Assembly: GCA_026987195.1 (NCBI GenBank)
Contig: JALSNC010000126.1
Span: 62,001-126,000 of the forward strand
Length of the DNA: 64,000 nucleotides
Source: Desulfobulbaceae bacterium
Lineage (GTDB): Bacteria > Desulfobacterota > Desulfobulbia > Desulfobulbales > Desulfobulbaceae
Reading direction: 5' to 3'
Shown here: piece after piece, positions 9,081 to 16,673 of the stretch
How positions within the stretch are numbered: the first letter of the stretch is position 1
Layout of the letters: each line of letters begins with the position of its first letter
Position numbers and translations under genes: made by a program
The notes under the pieces: model-generated
Seen by the model: only the letters and a program-made list of their open reading frames with translations
Database searches by the model: none
Told to the model about the DNA's origin: nothing

Positions 9081-10211
9081 TTACGAAAAAAGCGCCGTCA
9101 GCCACAGGCCGAGGCCGATGATCAGGGCCGCGGCCTGCAGTGGAATGGCCCGCAGCATCTCCCTGCGGACGCCACCGGGTGAAGTGTAGGTCGTGGCTCC
9201 GGTGAAGGCCATGGCGAACCAGGAGGCGATGGTCAGGGTGACCAGCAGCAGGGCCATGCTTTCCATCAGTCCCTGTTCCGGCCACCGGTGCCGAAGGAAA
9301 CCGAAGATACCGGCAAAACAGACCAGACCTGTCAACACGCCCTTGCCGCTGAAGAAGCGGCCGGGAATCCAGGGCAGCAGCAGGGGCGTCATCACGGTCC
9401 CTGCCAGGATGCCGGCCAGCACGGCCAGGGCCATGGGCAGGCCATGCACCTCCACGGCGCGACCATAGGCAAGATTCCGTGCCAGTCCGGAGACAGCCAG
9501 CAGGACAAGGATGAGGGGCAACCCGACCCTGAGGGCCTGCATCACTTCCACCGGGACCAGAACCAGCCGTTCAGACAGTGGAAAATCTTTGACCCGCATC
9601 CCCGGTTCTGCCCTGCAACCGTTGTCCAGGAAACGGGGCAGATCCGAGGCCATGACCGGACCGTAGATCACCCTGAAGCCGGAATGGCGTCGGATTTCGT
9701 GTGCCGCCAGGCCGGGAGCCCCGAGCTGGGGCACGATCAGGCGCCGGTGGCTGACCACCTCCTCCAGCCTGGAGGCCTGGATCCGGTCCAGCAGTTCCAG
9801 GGTGCCGAAGGTCCCCTTGCCGGCCGCGCACCAGACATTGATCCCCTTTGTATCCAGGACCAGTATCCACAGATCGCGGCCCGGCAGGGCACTGCGCAGA
9901 ACATCGAAGCTCATCTTGTAGTTGGCGCTCACCAGGACCGGGCTGTGCTCATCGGGCCGGCCCAGGGCATAAAGGCCGGGCTCGACAGTGAAATGCATGC
10001 GGCCGATATTCCAGCGCGCCAGCCAGCTTCCCAGCCGGTCGCGCAAATTCAGCCCGGCACGGACCTGTGGCACCTTGCCCACCGGAGTGGTCAGGGTGCC
10101 GCGGACAAAAGGCTGGTCCGGCGAGGGCAGCCGAAAAGTGACCTCTCCTGCCCCCGGCCTGGCCACAGGCAGGAAGCGGAGCTGGCCGGAAGCTGAAGGA
10201 CTGATGGTCAT
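9081..10211 (-). CDS. hgcA: Mercury methyltransferase corrinoid protein HgcA
   Basis: Membrane corrinoid protein of 376 residues that transfers a methyl group to Hg(II). The diagnostic cap-helix motif NVWCAAGK lies at residues 125-132, with Cys128 as the predicted cobalt lower ligand, followed by GTFGT. Other conserved blocks are VVSHRRLIVPQLGAPG and SGFRVIYGPV. After a soluble domain (about 1-215) come several transmembrane helices (LPLILVLLAVSGLA, ALAVLAGILAGTVMTPLL, LVCFAGIFGF, MALLLVTLTIASWFA, ALIIGLGLWLTALF). The start ATG overlaps the permease stop TGA (ATGA), so it is coupled to the upstream metal genes. Confidence 0.95.
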   Translation of the reverse strand: MTISPSASGQLRFLPVARPGAGEVTFRLPSPDQPFVRGTLTTPVGKVPQVRAGLNLRDRLGSWLARWNIGRMHFTVEPGLYALGRPDEHSPVLVSANYKMSFDVLRSALPGRDLWILVLDTKGINVWCAAGKGTFGTLELLDRIQASRLEEVVSHRRLIVPQLGAPGLAAHEIRRHSGFRVIYGPVMASDLPRFLDNGCRAEPGMRVKDFPLSERLVLVPVEVMQALRVGLPLILVLLAVSGLARNLAYGRAVEVHGLPMALAVLAGILAGTVMTPLLLPWIPGRFFSGKGVLTGLVCFAGIFGFLRHRWPEQGLMESMALLLVTLTIASWFAMAFTGATTYTSPGGVRREMLRAIPLQAAALIIGLGLWLTALFS

Positions 10212-11437
10212 TTTTCGCTCTTTTTGCCGAGGTCCGACAACGGCTGCAGGGGCACAGGATGTTCGCTGCCACAGCCGCAGGTGTCGTGATGGTGATCCTG
10301 GTGACGGCCATGATGTTCGTGGCCGGATGCGCAGGAACCCGAGGAACATCCGCAGCCCTCGCCGGCAAACCTTTTCCTGACAATGGCGGCCAGCGGCTGT
10401 ACCGAGAGCAGCAGGAGAACAATGGTCGCACCCAGCATCAGCCAGGCAGGCAGGACCTCGGCGGCCTGGCCGACAACAGCGGTGGCCGAGATACCAAGAC
10501 CCAGGTAGATCACATCGACGATCAGGCCGCAGATCACACTGACCACGGCGATGGAGGCAAGATAGAGCCCGGTGGCGCTCCTGCCCAGGATCCCCAGCAG
10601 CACGGAGAGCGAGGTGACATTGGTCGCCGGGCCCACCAGGAGGAAGACCAGGGCCGTGCCAGGGCTGACCCCCTTGAGGATCAGGGCGGCGGCAATGGGG
10701 GTGGAGGCGGTGGCGCAGATGTAGAGGGGAATGCCGAAGGCGAGCATCAGCAGCATGGAACCGATGCCGCCCCCCAGGTAGTGCGAGATCATGTCGTCGG
10801 GCACCAGGACGGTGATGACCCCGGCAAGGAGAATACCGACAAAGAACCAGCCCGCCAGGTCGGCCCAGATATCGGTGACCGCGAAACGGACCCCGGCAAA
10901 CAGCTTTTCGGTCATGGAATGGTGGTGCCGGTGCACCTCGGGAGGACAGTCCGCACCGTCGCAGCAGTTGTCGATGGGACAGCGCAGGTCGGGCTGCACC
11001 CTGTCCGCGGCTTCGGGCGGGTGGAGGAAATTCTCCCCCACCCCGGCCACAAAGGCGGAAACAAAGGCGGCCACCGGCCGGGCAATGGTCATGATCGGGT
11101 CAAGCAGGGCCCAGGTGATGGAGATGGAATCCACGCCCGACTCCGGTGTGGAGATGAGAAAGGCAGTGGTGGCGCCATTGTTGGCGCCCTGTTTCTTGAG
11201 CGAGGCCGCTGCCGGCAGTACACCGCAGGAACAGAGCGGAATAGGTATGCCGAACAGGGCCGCCTTGAAGACCGAACTGAACCGGCCGCTGCCGAGATGA
11301 CTGGCAATGTAGGCCGGCGACATGAAAACCTTGAGCAGGCCGCCGACCAGCAGGCCGAAGAGGATATAGAGTGAGGCGTCCTGCAGAAGCTGCCAGGATT
11401 CGGCCAGGACATCGGTCAGGAAGGTGATGATGGTCAT
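10208..11437 (-). CDS. SO_0444-type metal efflux permease (DUF318/ArsP-like)
   Basis: Permease of 409 residues with two homologous membrane halves. Each carries a family signature: FGIPIPLCSCGVLPAAASL in the first half and FGIPLYICATASTPIAAALI in the second. The halves are joined by a His/Cys-rich loop (CPIDNCCDGADCPPEVHRHHH) and the C-terminus is a Cys/His-rich tail (CGCSSGSCASGHEHH and following). Relatives are annotated as Cu/Zn efflux transporters or as ArsP organoarsenical permeases. The substrate here is unknown, but the metal-binding tails and the position between a metal-sensing repressor and hgcA point to a soft metal. It starts two bases after the arsR stop. Confidence 0.87.
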   Translation of the reverse strand: MTIITFLTDVLAESWQLLQDASLYILFGLLVGGLLKVFMSPAYIASHLGSGRFSSVFKAALFGIPIPLCSCGVLPAAASLKKQGANNGATTAFLISTPESGVDSISITWALLDPIMTIARPVAAFVSAFVAGVGENFLHPPEAADRVQPDLRCPIDNCCDGADCPPEVHRHHHSMTEKLFAGVRFAVTDIWADLAGWFFVGILLAGVITVLVPDDMISHYLGGGIGSMLLMLAFGIPLYICATASTPIAAALILKGVSPGTALVFLLVGPATNVTSLSVLLGILGRSATGLYLASIAVVSVICGLIVDVIYLGLGISATAVVGQAAEVLPAWLMLGATIVLLLLSVQPLAAIVRKRFAGEGCGCSSGSCASGHEHHGRHQDHHHDTCGCGSEHPVPLQPLSDLGKKSEK

Positions 11438-11439
11438 GA

Positions 11440-11799
11440 TTACTCCCGTATATGTTCCAGGGCCAGCTCCATGAGCCGGTGAACATGGTCGTCGCTGAGC
11501 CGATAGTAGAGGACCGGTCCCTGGCGTCGGTTGACGACAAGATGGAGCTGACGGAGGAGACGCAACTGATGGCTCACCGCCGACTCACTGATTCCGAGAA
11601 ATCGGGCCAGGTCGCAGACACACATCTCGTCCTCCTGCAGGGCCCGCAGGATGCGCAACCGGTTGGGATCCCCCATGGCCTTGAACAGTTGCGCCATGGC
11701 ACTGTTCTCGCTCTCGGCCAGAGACGACGCCAGGGCGCGATCAATACGATCCTGGTGGATACAGCGGCATGCGCACCGGTCTTCAGGGATCTTTTTCAT
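11440..11799 (-). CDS. ArsR/CadC-type metal-sensing repressor
   Basis: Winged-helix repressor of 119 residues. It shows both classic ArsR-family metal sites. The alpha-3N-type cysteines are an N-terminal CACRC (C9, C11, C13) plus CVC (C60, C62) in the MCVCDL motif. The alpha-5 ligands D103, H105, H116 and E119 have the same spacing as in SmtB/CadC. The recognition helix is SESAVSHQLRLLRQ. The frame is open to 11907, but 11799 gives the family-length protein; no strong Shine-Dalgarno is visible. It is the first gene of the operon with the permease, hgcA and hgcB. Confidence 0.88.
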   Translation of the reverse strand: MKKIPEDRCACRCIHQDRIDRALASSLAESENSAMAQLFKAMGDPNRLRILRALQEDEMCVCDLARFLGISESAVSHQLRLLRQLHLVVNRRQGPVLYYRLSDDHVHRLMELALEHIRE

Positions 11800-11804
11800 G
11801 GTGT

Positions 11805-11825
11805 GCGAAAGCGGTGAACTGTTAC
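11805..11825 (+). repeat. REP-like repeat E
   Basis: GCGAAAGCGGTGAACTGTTAC lies in the leader of the arsR-hgcAB operon. Confidence 0.5.
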
Positions 11826-11912
11826 AATTTCTTGCGATATGTACGGTTGTTGCCAGTGACGGCGCACCATTGCCAACTGTTATGGCCGGTCTGCCATGGA
11901 CGGGCATGTTTT

Positions 11913-11965
11913 ATTATCTGCACATCTGTTCAGATAATACCACCTGCAGCGGATTCTGCAAGTAC
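11913..11965 (-). promoter_or_regulatory. Promoter and operator of the arsR-permease-hgcAB operon
   Basis: On the minus strand a -35 box TTGCAG is followed by 16 bases and a -10 box TATTAT. A perfect inverted repeat, ATTATCTG-N10-CAGATAAT (11913-11938), overlaps the -10 box and the start region. This is where an ArsR-family repressor would bind to block RNA polymerase. Positions are seen directly; the protein-site pairing is inferred from proximity. Confidence 0.65.
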
Positions 11966-12011
11966 AATTCTGTTGCCCATGCTGCGGCCCGGAAATTCCT
12001 GTCTCCTGATC

Positions 12012-12047
12012 AAAAAGGCCGCACCAGTGTCAAAAAACGGTGCGGCC
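12012..12047 (-). terminator. Rho-independent terminator of the short sensor gene
   Basis: On the minus strand GGCCGCACC pairs perfectly with GGTGCGGCC over a 13-base loop, followed by TTTTT. Confidence 0.82.
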
Positions 12048-12084
12048 GGGGAGAGGATGAGGGGACAGGGCCGAAAGAGGCTGC

Positions 12085-12750
12085 TCAGGCAGCGGGTATC
12101 TCGCAGAACATGGCCTTGGCATCAAAGCGTTTGTTGTTGACACTGGCCGATTTCTTCAGATCGACGATACTGGATGTTCCATCATAGTCCCGGGTGACGA
12201 TATCCTCGATGGCACCTATCTCCCGGACAAGCTCTTTCATGGTCTTCAGGTTGTCGATGACCCGCTTCATATCCTCGCCCAGCTCCGAGTCGGCATCGAC
12301 CTCGTCCTGCATCAGATCCAGGGTGCCCAGGGCGACAAAGAGCGGCGTGTTCATCTCGTGGGCCACGGTGGCGGCCAGGGCGGCGATGGCCTCCCTCTTC
12401 TCCTTTTCCCGGGCCTTTTCCCTGTCGCGCAGGATACCGAGAACAACGGCCACGATATTAAACAGGGCCACCTCAAGGATCCTGTCCACGTCGCCGGGCA
12501 CGAAACCGTCCCAGTTGAGGAAGGAAAAGGGCAGATAGAAGACCGTGATGGCCACCGAGGTGAGCACGCCTTCGTACAGGCCGAACCAGAAGGTGGCGAG
12601 GATTATGGGCAGAAAATAGAGCTCGCGGGCCACCACGTGTGCGGTCACATACTCTTCGGTCATGAAGAGGTGCAGGCCGCTGATGGCGAGGACCAGGAAG
12701 ATGATCACTGATACCTTTTTCATATCATACTGCTGGGGCTGGGTTTTCAT
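12085..12750 (-). CDS. Membrane sensor with histidine phosphoacceptor domain but no ATPase domain
   Basis: Protein of 221 residues. Four hydrophobic segments at the N-terminus closely resemble those of the kinase at 14139-15233 (shared ELYFLP/EMYFLP and FWFGL patterns). A DHp-like helix with H-box VAHEMNTP follows, and the protein stops without N, G1 or G2 boxes. A clean terminator follows, so this is not a sequencing truncation. The start at 12750 has GGAG upstream. It could act as a phosphoacceptor or dominant partner for a full kinase; function is unknown. Confidence 0.75.
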   Translation of the reverse strand: MKTQPQQYDMKKVSVIIFLVLAISGLHLFMTEEYVTAHVVARELYFLPIILATFWFGLYEGVLTSVAITVFYLPFSFLNWDGFVPGDVDRILEVALFNIVAVVLGILRDREKAREKEKREAIAALAATVAHEMNTPLFVALGTLDLMQDEVDADSELGEDMKRVIDNLKTMKELVREIGAIEDIVTRDYDGTSSIVDLKKSASVNNKRFDAKAMFCEIPAA

Positions 12751-13030
12751 GGTCAGGTCTCCGCTTGTTCTGTTCCTGTAATAGTTCACTGCAATCAGCA
12801 ACTACCTGAAGAGTGGTTGTCTGTATCCAGAGAATTCCACGAATCGTGCCAGTCCATGCCAAAAACAACAGCGTGCCGCAACCTGCCGCAATATCGTAAA
12901 AGAAGAACAGCAACCCCGGCAGATCCCTGGCAACTCTGTCCAGGATCAGGACATCCCTGGCCGCAGCGGGGAGCCCCTGTCCATTTCCGGGACACCGGCA
13001 CGGATCAGGAGTCGTCCGCCCCACCTCGGT
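12751..13030. other. Gene-poor stretch
   Basis: Holds one REP-like copy near 12780 and no coding region I can support. The 99-codon minus-strand frame here has no family features and partly translates the repeat. Confidence 0.5.
12780..12814 (-). repeat. REP-like repeat E
   Basis: Inverse copy AGTTCACTGCAATCAGCAAC followed by TACCTGAAGAG, matching the extended consensus. Confidence 0.55.
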
Positions 13031-13187
13031 CGTAACTGATCACAGGGTATACAAGGTCACGATTTATCAACCTCGTTTTTGTAAGCGGTCACAGGTACCG
13101 CATTTTCGTACGGTCGCTCCTGCCCGCATAGTAGGCTATAGCGGCCAGGAGCGACCGTGCGAACCTGCAGCACCTGAGACCGCTTAC
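13031..13187 (+). repeat. palindromic element B (copy 1)
   Basis: A leader CGTAACTGATCACAGGGT is followed by a hairpin of about 107 bases with arms of about 45 bases: GTAAGCGGTCACAGGT at one end and ACCTGAGACCGCTTAC at the other, around CGGTCGCTCCTG and CAGGAGCGACCG. Its last bases supply the stop codon of the desaturase-family gene at 13184. Second copy at 59797. Confidence 0.85.
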
Positions 13188-14056
13188 CCTCGGTCCGCAT
13201 CGTCCTGTTGCCCTCCCCGGGCCAGCAGCGACGGATCGCCGCCAATGGAGTCGAGGGAATACCTGCCGGGATCTCCGGTTACCGGCAGCAGGAGAAGGCG
13301 CGGCAGGGTAAGGCGTTCCGGCCGCCGGTAGTGGGAGAGACCGATGGTCATGCCCGGATGGCCGGCCGCGGGCTGGGCCCGGTAGGTCCCGAACAGACGG
13401 TCCCACCAGGGAAAATTAAAGCCAAAGTTGGAATTGGTCTCGCGGATGAGCACCGAATGGTGGACCCGGTGCATGTCGGGCGTGACCACGAGCAGGCGCA
13501 GGAAACGGTCCACTGATCGTGGCAGGAGGATATTGCCGTGGTTGAACATGGCCGTGCCGTTGAGGGTGATCTCGAACAGGAGAACCGCAATCACGGGCGG
13601 ACCGAGCGCCGCCACGGTCGCCATCTTGATCAGCATGGAGAGCAGGATCTCCACCGGGTGAAAACGGAGGCCGGTGGAGACATCGATATCCAGGTCGGCG
13701 TGATGCACCATGTGCAGGCGCCAGAGCAGCGGCACGGCATGAAACATCAGGTGCTGCAGGTAGATGACCAGGTCGAGGACGATGACCGAGACGGCCACCG
13801 CCGCAATGCCGGACAGCCGCAGATAGGGGATCAGGCCCCAGTTGCCACCTGTGGCCGCGGCAGCCACACCGGTGGCGGCCACGGGAAAGAGGAGCCCGAC
13901 CAGGACCGAGTCAAGCAGAATGATACCGAAGTTGTTGCACCAGCGTCCGGCCTTGTTCACGGTCAGGGGGCGGCGGGGCCGGAGAAGCTCCCAGGCCGCG
14001 ACCATGGCCAGGATGGTGAAGAAAAAGCCCAGCCGCAGCAGGGTGGAACCAGTCAT
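13184..14056 (-). CDS. Sterol desaturase / fatty acid hydroxylase family protein
   Basis: Membrane di-iron oxygenase-type protein of 290 residues. It has the family histidine clusters HLMFH, HMVHH, NHG and HRVHH between hydrophobic helices. Related proteins hydroxylate or desaturate lipids with O2, but many bacterial members are uncharacterised and the substrate is unknown. An O2-using enzyme in an otherwise anaerobic gene set could be an oxygen-defence or lipid-modification function, which is inference. The C-terminal residues and stop are encoded by repeat element B. Confidence 0.85.
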   Translation of the reverse strand: MTGSTLLRLGFFFTILAMVAAWELLRPRRPLTVNKAGRWCNNFGIILLDSVLVGLLFPVAATGVAAAATGGNWGLIPYLRLSGIAAVAVSVIVLDLVIYLQHLMFHAVPLLWRLHMVHHADLDIDVSTGLRFHPVEILLSMLIKMATVAALGPPVIAVLLFEITLNGTAMFNHGNILLPRSVDRFLRLLVVTPDMHRVHHSVLIRETNSNFGFNFPWWDRLFGTYRAQPAAGHPGMTIGLSHYRRPERLTLPRLLLLPVTGDPGRYSLDSIGGDPSLLARGGQQDDADRG

Positions 14057-14095
14057 CGTCGTCTCTCCTTCACAGTTGGCACGCTCTTTCGATGG

Positions 14096-14119
14096 AACAG
14101 TTCACCGCCATCGGCAACC
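14096..14119 (-). repeat. REP-like repeat E
   Basis: Inverse copy AACAGTTCACCGCCATCGGC between the desaturase-family gene and heptamer array F2. Confidence 0.6.
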
Positions 14120-14219
14120 AGCCTCTCTCCTGACCCCCCTATCCCCTGGCACCTGAAACCTGGCCCCTGACCCCTGGCACCTGGCACCTGGCACCTGAAA
14201 CCTGGCCCCTGCCCTCTGG
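14120..14219 (+). repeat. degenerate heptamer array F2 (partly coding)
   Basis: At least ten consecutive period-7 units of the form CCTGnnn with nnn = GCA, AAA, GCC, ACC or CCC. The array crosses the stop codon of the kinase gene at 14139 and encodes its C-terminal tail on the minus strand. Confidence 0.8.
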
Positions 14220-15233
14220 CCGCCACGGCAGGATCAGCGCAAAGGCCATACCGCCCCCGTTCCTCCTCCGGAATCGGAGTGTTCCTTCATGGGCCTCGAC
14301 GATCTTGCGGACAATGGCCAGTCCCAGGCCGGTGCCATCCTTCTTGGTGGTCATGAAGGGGGTGCAGATCCTGGCCATCTCCTCTTCGGGCACTCCCCTG
14401 CCCCGATCCAGGACCTCGACCACCACCATGTCCTCTTCGGCTGCCAGTCTGGTGCGGATCACCACCCTGCCGTCAGCGGGTGAGGCATCCACGCCGTTGC
14501 CGATCAGGTTGAGGAGGGCCTGCTGCAGCCGGTTGGCATCAAAGGAGACCTCAGGCAAACGCCGGTCCAGATCAGGATCGAGCCGGACCCCTTTGATTCG
14601 GGCCGCCCCTGCCGCCACCTCCACTGTCTGCCGCACCAGGTCGTTGAGGTCAGCGCGACTGCAGTGGAGCCGCAGGGGGCGGGCAAAGGCCAGCATGTCC
14701 ATGATCAGCAGCTCGAGACGGTCGGTCTGGCCGATGATGATGTCCAGTTTCTTCAAGCTGTCCGGATCGTTTGCTGCTGTTCTGCGTCGGAGCTGACGTG
14801 CAAAGCCGCCGATGGCGGTGAGGGGGGTCTTCATGTCATGGGCGATGCAGGAGATCCCCTTGCCCATGGCCGCCAGGGATTCCATGCGTCGCTGCTGCTC
14901 CTGACGGCGCTTTTCACGGTCCCGCATCCAGCCGACCAGGAGTCCCACCGCGAAATAGAGCATGATCTCCAGCAGGTTGCCGAATTCATGGCCGGTGAAG
15001 CGGTCGGCGCGCTGGAAAACAAAGGGCAGGTAGGCGGCGGTCACCGCCAGGGAAGCCACCAGGCCGCCGCGCAGACCGAACCAGAATCCGGCCAGGACCA
15101 CGGGCAGGAAATACATCTCCCGGTAGATGACATGCAGGTACACCAGATCGTCCCCGGTCAGATAATGGGCCAGGCTGATCACGACAATCAGAAATACGAT
15201 GATGCCGCGCCTGTAGGGATCGTCTCGCAACAT
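14139..15233 (-). CDS. Membrane sensor histidine kinase with repeat-encoded tail
   Basis: Kinase of 364 residues. It has about four N-terminal membrane segments (IIVFLIVVISLAHYL, MYFLPVVLAGFWFG, LVASLAVTAAYLPFVF, LLEIMLYFAVGLLVGW) and no periplasmic domain of note. The H-box is CIAHDMKTPLTAI, the N-box is LLNLIGNGVDAS and the G-boxes are DRGRGVPEEE and TGLGLAIV. No response regulator gene is adjacent. The last 24 residues are three heptads (GQVSGAR, CQVPGVR, GQVSGAR) encoded by heptamer array F2. The true kinase domain ends just before them. Confidence 0.87.
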   Translation of the reverse strand: MLRDDPYRRGIIVFLIVVISLAHYLTGDDLVYLHVIYREMYFLPVVLAGFWFGLRGGLVASLAVTAAYLPFVFQRADRFTGHEFGNLLEIMLYFAVGLLVGWMRDREKRRQEQQRRMESLAAMGKGISCIAHDMKTPLTAIGGFARQLRRRTAANDPDSLKKLDIIIGQTDRLELLIMDMLAFARPLRLHCSRADLNDLVRQTVEVAAGAARIKGVRLDPDLDRRLPEVSFDANRLQQALLNLIGNGVDASPADGRVVIRTRLAAEEDMVVVEVLDRGRGVPEEEMARICTPFMTTKKDGTGLGLAIVRKIVEAHEGTLRFRRRNGGGMAFALILPWRPEGRGQVSGARCQVPGVRGQVSGARG

Positions 15234-15252
15234 GGAGTGGTGTCAGCAGAGA

Positions 15253-15276
15253 GAACAGTTCATCGCCATCGGCAAC
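15253..15276 (-). repeat. REP-like repeat E
   Basis: Inverse copy AACAGTTCATCGCCATCGGC just upstream of the kinase start at 15233. Confidence 0.6.
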
Positions 15277-15302
15277 CCCGGTGAATTAGCAATAGATATA
15301 CA

Positions 15303-16592
15303 TCACCCCTCCCCTGACCGGCTGGCCCCGGGAATCCGGATGGTGAACGTGGTGCCCTGATCCGGAACAGAGGTCACCTCGATGGTACCGTCGTGCCGCT
15401 CTATGATCCGGTGTACATAGGTAAGGCCAAGACCTGTGGAACGGGTCCTGGTCGTGTAGAAGGGATCAAAGATCAGGCCGAGCTGGTCCTCGGGTATGCC
15501 GGGCCCGGTATCACTGATGTCGATGCGCACGAACTGTCCCTCGGGCCGGAGGCGTATGCTGATCCGGCCACTGCCGCCAAGGACATCAAGGCTGTTGGCG
15601 ATCACCTCGTCAAAGACCCTGCGCAGGAGGAGCGGATCGTGCCGGCAGGGCATTTCCCCCTTGTCCGGTTCCAGGCTGAACTCCACCCCGGCGGCCCGCT
15701 CCTGTCCGGCAGCATGACGCAGCGCCTGTGCGGCCAGGCCGATGATGTCGCCACGTACAGGAGAAAAGCTGTCCTGGCTGGCGAATTTGGCGAATTCCCC
15801 CACGATCTTTTCCAGGCGGTCCGTCCCCTGGATGATATAGGCCAGTTTTTTCTCCACCCCGGGATCTCCCCGGAGCTCCCGGGCCAGTTGCCTGGCCAGG
15901 CCACCCATGCTCATCACCGGGTTGCGGATGCTGTGGGCCACGCCCATGGCCATTTCGACAATGGAAGCGATCTTCTCGGAACGGATCAGCTCGGCCTGGG
16001 TATGGCGCAGCTCCTCCCTGGTCATGACCAGCTTCTGCCGCAGCCGCTCATGGAGGGCGGCATTCTCCAGGGCGATGGCCGCCTGGCTGGCAAGGGCACA
16101 GAAGACCTCCAGTTCGATCTTCTCGTACTGCCGCTGCGGAGCGGCGATGAAGATCATGCCGGTCACCCGGCCCTTGGTTTCCATGGGGGCGCTGAGAACG
16201 GTCTGGAGAAACTGCTGCTCCCCGGCTGTCAGGGCCTGGTAGACATCCGCGGGCAGCAGCTCCTGCGGGCGGATAAACCCCTCATGCTGCACCAGGCAGT
16301 GGGCGGCATGCTCAAGCCCGATGCTGGAGAAGAGGTTGACATCCAGGGGCCAGGTGCCGATGGTGGAGATCTCCTGCATCCGGCCCGGGGCACCATTGTT
16401 GTGGAGGAGCAGCGCATTGTCCGCGCCCATCACCCTGGTCACCATGGCGAGGATGGTATGGATGAGCTGTTCCTTGTCCAGCTCGGAGTTGATCAGCTTG
16501 GTGACGTCATGAAAGGTGAGCAGCAGTTGGCGGAGATTCTGACAGGAATCCTGCCGGGCGGGCTCGTCTGCCGAGAGATAGGTATTGTGCAT
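15303..16592 (-). CDS. GAF-domain sensor histidine kinase (soluble)
   Basis: Cytoplasmic kinase of 429 residues with no membrane segment. A GAF domain spans about residues 35-185 (ILAMVTRVMGADNALLL to LASQAAIALENAAL). A coiled linker and a HisKA domain follow, with H-box GVAHSIRNPVMSM. The HATPase domain has N-box FDEVIANSLDVLG, DTGPGIPEDQ and STGLGLTYV. No receiver gene is next to it, so it is an orphan kinase. It is upstream of and co-directional with the 14139 kinase, 69 bases apart. Confidence 0.88.
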   Translation of the reverse strand: MHNTYLSADEPARQDSCQNLRQLLLTFHDVTKLINSELDKEQLIHTILAMVTRVMGADNALLLHNNGAPGRMQEISTIGTWPLDVNLFSSIGLEHAAHCLVQHEGFIRPQELLPADVYQALTAGEQQFLQTVLSAPMETKGRVTGMIFIAAPQRQYEKIELEVFCALASQAAIALENAALHERLRQKLVMTREELRHTQAELIRSEKIASIVEMAMGVAHSIRNPVMSMGGLARQLARELRGDPGVEKKLAYIIQGTDRLEKIVGEFAKFASQDSFSPVRGDIIGLAAQALRHAAGQERAAGVEFSLEPDKGEMPCRHDPLLLRRVFDEVIANSLDVLGGSGRISIRLRPEGQFVRIDISDTGPGIPEDQLGLIFDPFYTTRTRSTGLGLTYVHRIIERHDGTIEVTSVPDQGTTFTIRIPGASRSGEG

Positions 16593-16673
16593 GATGGCCG
16601 GTTTCCTGTCGTGGGGATTGCACCGGACCGTCGATGCTACCGGTCCGGCAGTGAGGATCTGGCTGCCATCTCC

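Noticed and set aside
12725-13024. 99-codon minus-strand frame with hydrophobic patches
   Set aside because: No Shine-Dalgarno or family pattern; part of it translates the REP-like repeat and it overlaps the start of the short sensor gene.
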